Positions 57,338 through 64,000 of a stretch of 64,000 nucleotides of DNA are shown here, piece by piece. This DNA is from Incurvaria masculella (taxonomy: Eukaryota; Arthropoda; Insecta; Lepidoptera; Incurvariidae). The stretch lies in assembly GCA_946894095.1 (NCBI GenBank), contig OX335652.1, positions 10,067,001 to 10,131,000 on the forward strand. Reading direction: 5' to 3'. A program made the position numbers and the translations under genes. The notes below the pieces were generated by a model. That model was not told the origin of the DNA and did not search any database. It saw only the letters and a program-made list of their open reading frames with translations. How positions within the stretch are numbered: position 1 is the first letter of the stretch; each line of letters starts with the position of its first letter.

Positions 57338-58670
57338 AAACCATTAAAAGGGGCGCCGCCCCTTTTGTATATGCTCGCTCATTTAGCAAGTCCTACTTCC
57401 TTGTAAATTCCCTATATCTATCCACAAAATCCCTAAAAACCTAACATGAAACGCAGTGGCCGGTCGTAGTCATTAGTTAATTTTCCTTTGATGATGGCCT
57501 TGTCAAAAAAACCAATTGGGTAAAAATAAAGAAAACAGAAAGCCGAAAAAGAAAAGGATTTTTTTTAAGTATTTTCATCACTTTACGCCTATTCAGTCCC
57601 ATGGCATCTACATCTAGAATACAAACGGGTATGCGAGACAGGAGCAACCACATTTTGAACATGAAATAAAGATTTCAGACTAATGACTTCATCACACAAC
57701 ATACAATCATCATATATGATTTAGAGTCTATAAATTTAACTTGAGATCACCACAGTGATCAGAAGGTCTGGTTTTTCCAGAATCTTTTTTTTATATTGTA
57801 CAAAAAATAAGAAAATTCCAAGTACTCATTTAGCTGTGCAAATCTTTCATTGAGTGAAATTAATGTAAAGTTAATTAAAGTTAATTAATGTAAAGTTAAT
57901 TAATGGAAAGTTGAAAAATTCAACTTCATATTGATTTTATTAACAAGTTATGGGCGAGGTTATAGGCTCGTCTTGGTCATCAAGTGCAGACTTGGTTTTT
58001 AACACGTTGAGTTCTTATTGTGGCTCAAGCATAGGCTAAATTTCTAGTTCTTTAGCCAAGTCCTTCACAGTTAAAATGACGCTTTTCAAGCCTGCTTTTC
58101 TATATTATTCAAAGAAAGAGCAGCATTTTGTTAACATTTCTGTATATTTACCGAGATCAATGTCAATTGTTGTAAAGATTTACTGAAGATATTAATTTTT
58201 AAAAGTATGCCATATCAAATCACTAATGAAACTTTTAAGTTGAAATCTTTTAACTGTCCGGCTAGAGCGGTAGCAAAGGCGGCAGCTTCATGAGAGACTT
58301 GAACAACGGAGTTGCAATATCGCACTCATTTGATAACTAGGTATGTTTCCAATCTCGAAAGCTACGAATCATTTAAAAAATTTGATCTGACACCCAGAAA
58401 TGTTTAGAAGGTTTGTTAGATGCGTTCGTTTCTGAGAAACTAGTGTTGATACGGTGTGACAGAATGGTCTTAAACAAGCTGCCTGCGCATAAAAAAAAAT
58501 GGGCTAAATTACATGGAAAAATACGAAATATTCAATTGTCTTTGTTATCAACTGCAAAATAAATAGATCACTATAACTTTAAATGCGTACGTAATGATGT
58601 TGTTCACAATAAAAACAGTCCAGATAAACTAAACTGTACTCCGAAGATGGCACAGTCGTTTCATCAGGTT
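57338..58670. other. Non-coding spacer
   Basis: 57860-57910 has three short tandem copies of 'gtaaagttaattaa'. No gene recognised; 61-codon minus frame 57662-57477 has no domain. Confidence 0.35.
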
Positions 58671-58680
58671 GATCTTGAAT

Positions 58681-58872
58681 TCATTTTAGCCATAGAAAAG
58701 GAAAGTATTTGTCCAAAAACGTTGGCACTTCTGCTACCGTAATTACTGCCGCGTCCAGCCGTTTGTGCTTCTTCCAATAGTCAAAAAGTTCATTATACAA
58801 AATAATTTCTACAACTTTCTTGGAGTAGACTTCCCATTCCTTCGGGATAAAACAGCCGAATTTGCAGTCCAT
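58681..58872 (-). CDS. Short hypothetical protein near the vankyrin pair
   Basis: 63 codons from ATG 58872 (preceded by an in-frame stop): MDCKFGCFIPKEWEVYSKKV…HKRLDAAVITVAEVPTFLDKYFPFLWLK. Aromatic-rich and not obviously random, but no family recognised. It lies 1.3 kb downstream of the vankyrin-like genes on the same strand. Could be a truncated bracovirus-type gene or chance. Confidence 0.3.
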   Translation of the reverse strand: MDCKFGCFIPKEWEVYSKKVVEIILYNELFDYWKKHKRLDAAVITVAEVPTFLDKYFPFLWLK

Positions 58873-60130
58873 TATCTGACTACGTTAGGAAAAATCGCGA
58901 GCCACCACGGTATCACCTGATCAGCTTGTTACGAATGTTGTTAGTATGAATAAAACATGAGTTTTATCCTTCTGAAGTTAATTAGTATGTATTCATAATT
59001 GTTTACCTTTTTGAATGTCAGTGTGTCCTTGCAGCGACACTGGCGCAGGTGCTTAAATATCCAATTTTTCGTCAATTTTTGCAGGTGAATTAAAAGACTG
59101 TGCAATTAGTGATTTATAAGCTCGTTAAATATGGATTGTTTATTTACATATTTCAAGTATTATAGCTTTCTAACTAATGGACAAAAATACTGAACAAACG
59201 TTTTAGGCTGTACATTGCAGAAACAAATTAATTAGATAATAAGATTAATACAAACAATTAATGTTTTACAAACAATTAATGAATAATAAAAAAAAATCGT
59301 TTTTGATTGAAATTTTTGCTCCAAATTGTAAAAAAAAAAATAGTAATAATTTTTTTAAATCTTATCCCATCATTTAATATCTGAGATATAATATCTAAGA
59401 AGATTTTGTAAAGATTTGAGACTGATCGGTTGAGCCGTTTCTGAGATATCGAGATCACCGACTTTGAAAATACCGTTTTGAAAAAAACGCATTTAAGGGG
59501 TTATACGCAGTTAGAATTTTCAAATAATCGATTTTTTTCTTTTTGCATTTTGGGAATGTATATATATATGAGTATATTCTCTGAAAATTTTAAGCCAATC
59601 CGATAAATATTTTTGGAGATACTCCTGATTTTTTAAGGCCACGTCAGAGTGTTAGAAAGCAGATAGGGTAAGAACCGGAGTAGCCGCTGCAACTTTAAGG
59701 GGTTATACGCAGTTGCGAGGCTCAGAAAAGACGTATTTTTATTAATTTTTTATAGACTCAATTTTAATTTATCAATTACAAGTGATGGTAATTCAAATAG
59801 AGCCAACTTTTAAGAATACAATAGCGCGTCGATCATGTACAAATATTGATGTACACCGCTCCTGTAGATGATGTCCCAAACGACCTCCAAAAAAAGGCAC
59901 TTCTCAAAAATAATACGAAATCAATATTTTCGCTTTATTATACTAAAATCGAATTACATTTACCGCAAACCATCATAATTAAATAACTTAACTTAAAAAT
60001 TATATTCTTAACATGGTCTTTATTATTCTCTACTAATTTCTTAATCTAAATATTAAATTATCAGCTTATAACTACAAAATGTCAAAAATCAAACTTTCAC
60101 CTTTTCCACCAAGTATTACAATGAAATAGA
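58873..60130. other. Non-coding; contains a twice-occurring 'ggggttatacgcagtt'
   Basis: 'aaggggttatacgcagttag' at 59497 and 'aaggggttatacgcagttgc' at 59697 bracket 'ttctgagatatcgagatcac'-type text found in insect interspersed repeats. Otherwise AT-rich. Confidence 0.4.
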
Positions 60131-60134
60131 ATAT

Positions 60135-60602
60135 TTACCAATAATTATTCGAATTCCGGGGAGTCTTGCACAGCGCTCCATTCTTCTGCAGCAATGTCAT
60201 CATCTTAGCGTCATTCCGGTTGTAAGCAAGTTGGTACGGAGTTTGCTGAGCAAAGTTCCGAGTTTCTATATCAACTTGGGGTTGCTGACACAGCCATTCG
60301 ACTAACCGGTAGTATTTAGTCCGCACAGCAATATGCAGAGGAGTGTTACCGTGGATTTTTTCTCTGGAATTTATATCCACTCCCCAGTCCATGAGACGCT
60401 GGAGTTTTCTATCAGGATCAAGTTGATCTTCACACGCCACAATATGGACGCACTGCTGTCCTTAGGGGGTGTACTCCCTCACCAAGTACCTGTTTTCATC
60501 CACAATGCCATGTTTGCATCCAAGCAAGTCAACTATCCCTCCATTGCGGTACAATTAGTGAAGAATATTTTCTCCCTCGCGGCTGTGTTCGAGAGTAAAA
60601 AT
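60135..60602 (-). pseudogene. Vankyrin-like (ankyrin, I-kappa-B-like) gene with two premature stops
   Basis: The open stretch 60440-60135 contains two clear ankyrin repeats: GNTPLHIAVRTKYYRLVEWL and QQTPYQLAYNRNDAKMMTLLQKNGA. The same frame continues upstream with a stop at the codon before GQQC (about 60461-60463) and another near 60560, between GENILH and LYRNGG; both are regions conserved in vankyrins. The preserved GQQCVHIVACEDQ is the usual first repeat. Bracovirus vankyrins mimic the ankyrin domain of I-kappa-B/Cactus without its signal-response and PEST parts, binding Rel factors. Both stops are single-base changes from sense codons by inspection. Tandem with the intact copy 280 bp upstream. 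Confidence 0.8.
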
Positions 60603-60879
60603 TAAGTTTTCTGCCGGCCACATGTCCAGTCACGAATCACACCCAAGGGTATTTCACCGACACAAAAAACGACTGTGGAACAACACGCTATGTTATCAAC
60701 AGGCCTGCGATTCATCCGCCAGCTTATAAATACTATTTACATATGCGCCGAATCTAGATTTGTGACCAAAGTTCAAGGTTATTTTTATCTCTAGGCACTT
60801 TTTCGAACAGTTTGTTGTTGTAGGTACGTTATCTAAAAAGGTAAGAAATCACATTTACGTCAGTCATAGACAAAGTTAT

Positions 60880-61365
60880 CTACAACGAATAGTGAAAGCA
60901 AGTGTCATTAGAAACTTCACTATCCACTGGGACGTCACAGGCAGCACCATTATTCCTCAGAAGGTCCATCATATTTTGATCACGAGCATAGTACGCCAGG
61001 TGGTACGGGATTTGAAGCTGATAGTTGATGGCTGCACCAATGCTCTCAGACTCCTGAAGCAGCCACTCAGCTAGTTCGTAGTTCCTTCTCCTGACCGAGA
61101 TATGAAGAAGGGAGTCATCTGATTTAGCTTCCAGTGCTCTTAAATCTGCACCCATTTTAACGAGGAGTGACATTTTCATTACAGCGTCTATAGTGTTGTA
61201 CATGACTACTATATGAGTGCACTGCATTCCTTGGTCATCATACTTGTGGATAAAAAGTTCAGGATTCTTAACGAACAGTGACACCTCCATAAGTTCATAG
61301 ACACTGCCCATGCGACAGATGGACTGCAGATAGCTGATGTCTTCTCCCTCAGTTTTCACGCACAT
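60880..61365 (-). CDS. Vankyrin-like ankyrin-repeat protein (bracovirus type), intact
   Basis: 161 codons from ATG 61365 to the stop at 60880, the typical size of bracovirus vankyrins (about 150-170). Layout: N-terminal helices (SYLQSICRMGSVYELMEVSL, residues 11-30), then ankyrin repeats at about 47-79 (GMQCTHIVVMYNTIDAVMKM…GADLRAL), 84-113 (DSLLHISVRRRNYELAEWLLQ) and 117-145 (QIPYHLAYYARDQNMMDLLRNNGAACD), and a short acidic tail. There is no signal-response Ser region or PEST tail, as expected of an I-kappa-B mimic that cannot be degraded on signal. Known family members retain Rel/NF-kappa-B factors and dampen host immunity; for this copy that role is inference. It is the only uninterrupted bracovirus-type frame here. 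Confidence 0.85.
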   Translation of the reverse strand: MCVKTEGEDISYLQSICRMGSVYELMEVSLFVKNPELFIHKYDDQGMQCTHIVVMYNTIDAVMKMSLLVKMGADLRALEAKSDDSLLHISVRRRNYELAEWLLQESESIGAAINYQLQIPYHLAYYARDQNMMDLLRNNGAACDVPVDSEVSNDTCFHYSL

Positions 61366-62300
61366 CAGATAGTCAGAGTTTCAGTTTCCCATTGCAGTCA
61401 GCCTGTGAACGACCAGCACTCTGTAAAATCCGGAGATAACTGAGGGAACATCATTCCTGTGTATTGAAATCGGTATATCCCGAATTCTTCAGACTTCAAT
61501 CCCCTTAAAGCTCGATCCATCTTCATGTTCAGATATTTGTAAAACGAGCACGTGTTAGTGAAATGTACGTGTTATATTCAAGTAACTGCGTGCTTTAGGC
61601 CATTACGGAATGACTGATTGCCTTCTAGCTAAATGCACGTTCCTCGTGCAACGACATTTTGTTTACTATGAGGCGAAAGAACATCCTGTAGATAAAAGTA
61701 CTGAGTTCACAAGATAAGCGAGTGTTGCATAGATCTTACATTAGTTATCTGGTTTGTTTACAAGCTCAATGCAATAGCCCTGATTGTGCCAAGGTTGTGA
61801 AATCATACGCTTAGTTACATAATACGCCGCAACGGCGCTCGTGATTCTAATAATAAATTTGTTTGCGTGGGATAACATGCGAAGCGATGAGGCAGGTCGG
61901 TCTACACTGTACTTCGACGAACTGATAGATTGTTTTTGGAAATAGGGCACAAAAGGTGACAGTTTTTGTATAATTCAACAAACGATAATGAACTTTACAA
62001 ATATTTGGTAAATCCACATTGCTTTACAGTTCCTGAATGCGGCAGAAGAAAAATAAACGTCGCCCTCGCCGTTTTACAATCATTCTGAAGACACTCTGAT
62101 ATTATTTAGGAAACAGTTTATAACCTTTCTGGTTCCAGAGTGATTGAAAAGTAGTTTCGTGCCTTTTTTTCAAAATGTTTCCAAAGTGCTTCCAGAGTAA
62201 AACTAGAGTGAATTTAAGGTGGATTCAGAGTGAATTTGAAATGTTTCCTTCGTGAATTTACAGTACTTTTTAAATGAATCCGAAGTGTGTCCAGAGAACC
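61366..62300. other. Upstream flank of the vankyrin pair, non-coding
   Basis: No repeat shared with the rest of the window except short 'ccagagtga' words repeated between 62140 and 62300. A 69-codon minus frame (61950-61741) has no recognised domain. Confidence 0.3.
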
Positions 62301-62303
62301 TCT

Positions 62304-63837
62304 CCGTGAAAAAAAAATTCTGATCAGACCTGATATGGCCTGATATGAAAATTGGCCATATCAGACTTGATATGGCCTGATCAGGGCTGATATGGCCATA
62401 TCAAGATGTTCACAAACGCAAAGCATAAAAATTTTTATAATTCTTGGATTTATAATGTTGTCTAAGAAATATGAATGACAAAAATTATTAGTCGTTGACT
62501 CAAAACGGATTTTAGTTGTTTACAGAACTAAAATCAAAACTAGATACGCTCTGTTAAAAAGTACACAAATCGTACTCTTTTTGGAACGTAACACCTCAAA
62601 GTCAAGTATCTAGGAAAGAAACAATTCCGCGATCATGCGCCATCTATCGAAGATTTTTAATACTAGTTTTGACAATGCGGAACATGTGATTGCTGCGTGG
62701 TGATGTCTTTGTAACTAACTAATATGTTGTCAAATTTTCAAATATTTGATTGATTATTTGAATTTATTCCAAAATTATCAAATGATTTTAATAACCCAGG
62801 AATTTTTTTTTTATAAAATTTTGTAAATTTTATAATATTCTGTAAATTTTTATGTAATTTTATGAGAATTCATAAATCTCTTGTCGCGGATCAAGATTTT
62901 GATTTCTTGAATTTTATAAAATGTTATAAAATTTTATCAAAATATATAAAATTTTATCAAAATATATAAAATTTTATCAAAATTTATACTATTTTATAAA
63001 ATTCAAGCACTGAATTTTATAAGATTTCATGAAATTTCATAAAATTTTACGAAACTTTATAAAACTCCTGTCACGAATCAAAGATTCGATTCCTTACATT
63101 TTATAAAATTTTATAAAAATTCATACAATTGTATGAAACTCAAGTACTAAATTTTTGTAGATTTTATATTATTTCACATTTTATGAAATTTTATAAAAAT
63201 TCATAAAATTCTAGCCACGGATCGAATATTTGATTCCCTACATTTCATAAAATGTTAAAAAAAATTATAAAAATTTATACAATTTTACAAAACTCAAGTA
63301 CCTATTTTTAGGATAATGTATAAAACTTCATAAAATTGTATTGAAATTGATTAAATTTCATCCAATTTTATGAATATCTATAAAATTCTTGTCATCAATC
63401 CAAGATTTGACTCCGCAAATTGTGTAAAGAGTTACAGAATGTTATAGAAATTGATACAATTTTGTAAAATTGAGGTTCTAAATTGTTTGAGATTTTATAA
63501 AATTTCATATAATTTTATTAAATTTTATGAAATGTCATCAAATTTCTGTTCTTGTAACGGTGTTGAAATATTTATCAGGAAATATAATTTCCAAATATTT
63601 AGTCGAGTATTATTACAATCATTTGAAAATTTTGAGTTAACGACTAATGTTTTTTGTCGTTTATATTTTATAGACAACATTATAAATCGAAAAAATTATA
63701 AATTTTATTTATGCTTTGCGTTTATCTACATTATGATCAGGCCATATCAAGTCTGATATGGCCAATTTTCATATCAGGCCATATCAAGCCTAATATGAGC
63801 GGTCCATATCAGGTCTGATCAGAATATTTTTTCACGG
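62304..63837. mobile_element. Non-autonomous element with long 'gatatggcc' terminal inverted repeats
   Basis: The left end CCGTGAAAAAA…CTGATCAGACCTGATATGG is mirrored at the right end (CCATATCAGGTCTGATCAG…TTTTTTCACGG). Arms are about 100 bp and dense in the words 'tgatatggcc' and 'ggccatatca', which recur in both orientations. The 1.3-kb interior is AT-rich, with four degenerate repeats (anchors 'cttgtcgcggatcaagattt' at 62879, 'cctgtcacgaatcaaagatt' at 63066, 'ctagccacggatcgaatatt' at 63211, 'cttgtcatcaatccaagatt' at 63390) and many 'taaaattttatcaaaa' words. No transposase. No clean target duplication seen. Similar words continue to 64000, so another unit may follow. Confidence 0.75.
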
Positions 63838-64000
63838 GTTACATCGGGTCAGATCCGAAAATATTTCCACAGAGTGAATTCATGAATGATCAAAGTCATA
63901 TATGATCCTATCAAATCATATCCGGCCTGATAAAATTATATTAGAACATATCAAAAACTTATAAACGGGCTTATCAAATTATGTTAGGCTATATTAAGCC
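63838..64000. repeat. Further 'catatc' rich repeat at the right edge
   Basis: Words like 'tatcaaatcatatccggcct' and 'ctatattaagcc' continue the style of the preceding terminal repeat, more degenerate. The window ends inside it. Confidence 0.4.

Noticed and set aside
62879..63420. CRISPR-like array (regularly spaced 'gatcaagattt' units)
   Set aside because: Unit spacing is irregular, sequence is AT-rich and degenerate, and the setting is a eukaryotic transposon interior.

Overview
The window looks like a stretch of insect, most probably lepidopteran, nuclear DNA: AT-rich, gene-poor and very rich in nested transposable elements. The lepidopteran assignment rests on interspersed repeats I recognise from memory (a roughly 300-bp element running from a 'gaagggttccgtacc' head to a 'ggttccgt...ggaaccctaaaa' tail with a GACG microsatellite, in six copies, plus an 'accgacttcaaaaaaggagg' repeat). 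No database search was possible. A braconid wasp genome carrying proviral segments is the main alternative, because two gene families here (PTP-like and ankyrin/vankyrin-like) are hallmark bracovirus families.

Layout: 1-680 holds the first two exons of a secreted protein gene (minus strand, possibly S1 protease-like) running off the left edge. 2.2-2.6 kb holds a possible mini-gene start. 5.3-9.95 kb is a nest of transposons: two inverted copies of an ACGTATAAT-rich element, a duplicated segment 'A', a BEL/Pao retrotransposon remnant with its LTR, and a LINE tail. 10.0-27.3 kb contains five PTP-like loci: a duplicated C-terminal fragment, three broken genes on the minus strand and one broken gene on the plus strand. 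None keeps the WPD-loop aspartate or a complete catalytic P-loop. 24.09-25.74 kb is a Tc1/mariner-type non-autonomous element with a 222-bp tandem array. 28.27-35.18 kb is a 6.9-kb near-palindrome with 3-bp target duplications inserted into the second copy of segment A. Each arm contains an RTE-like LINE fragment, and the left arm carries a later solo LTR.

37.7-45.8 kb is the best host gene, an alpha-1,3-fucosyltransferase (minus strand). It has two coding exons joined by a canonical 6.7-kb intron, and a probable 5' non-coding exon. The intron contains LINE and palindromic MITE debris. 45.9-57.4 kb is mainly repeats (three copies of a GGTGGCCC-ended MITE, a broken mariner transposase with two insertions, two palindromic MITEs). 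60.1-61.4 kb holds two tandem vankyrin-like genes: one broken, one intact (161 codons). 62.3-63.8 kb is an AT-rich element with long 'gatatggcc' terminal inverted repeats.

How the parts relate: the bracovirus-type genes (PTPs at 10-27 kb, vankyrins at 60-61 kb) lie on both sides of an ordinary fucosyltransferase gene. They are mostly disabled, so the simplest reading is one or more old integrations of wasp-virus DNA into a host chromosome, now decaying and peppered by transposons. One vankyrin is still open. The arrangement can be dated relatively by which element interrupts which.
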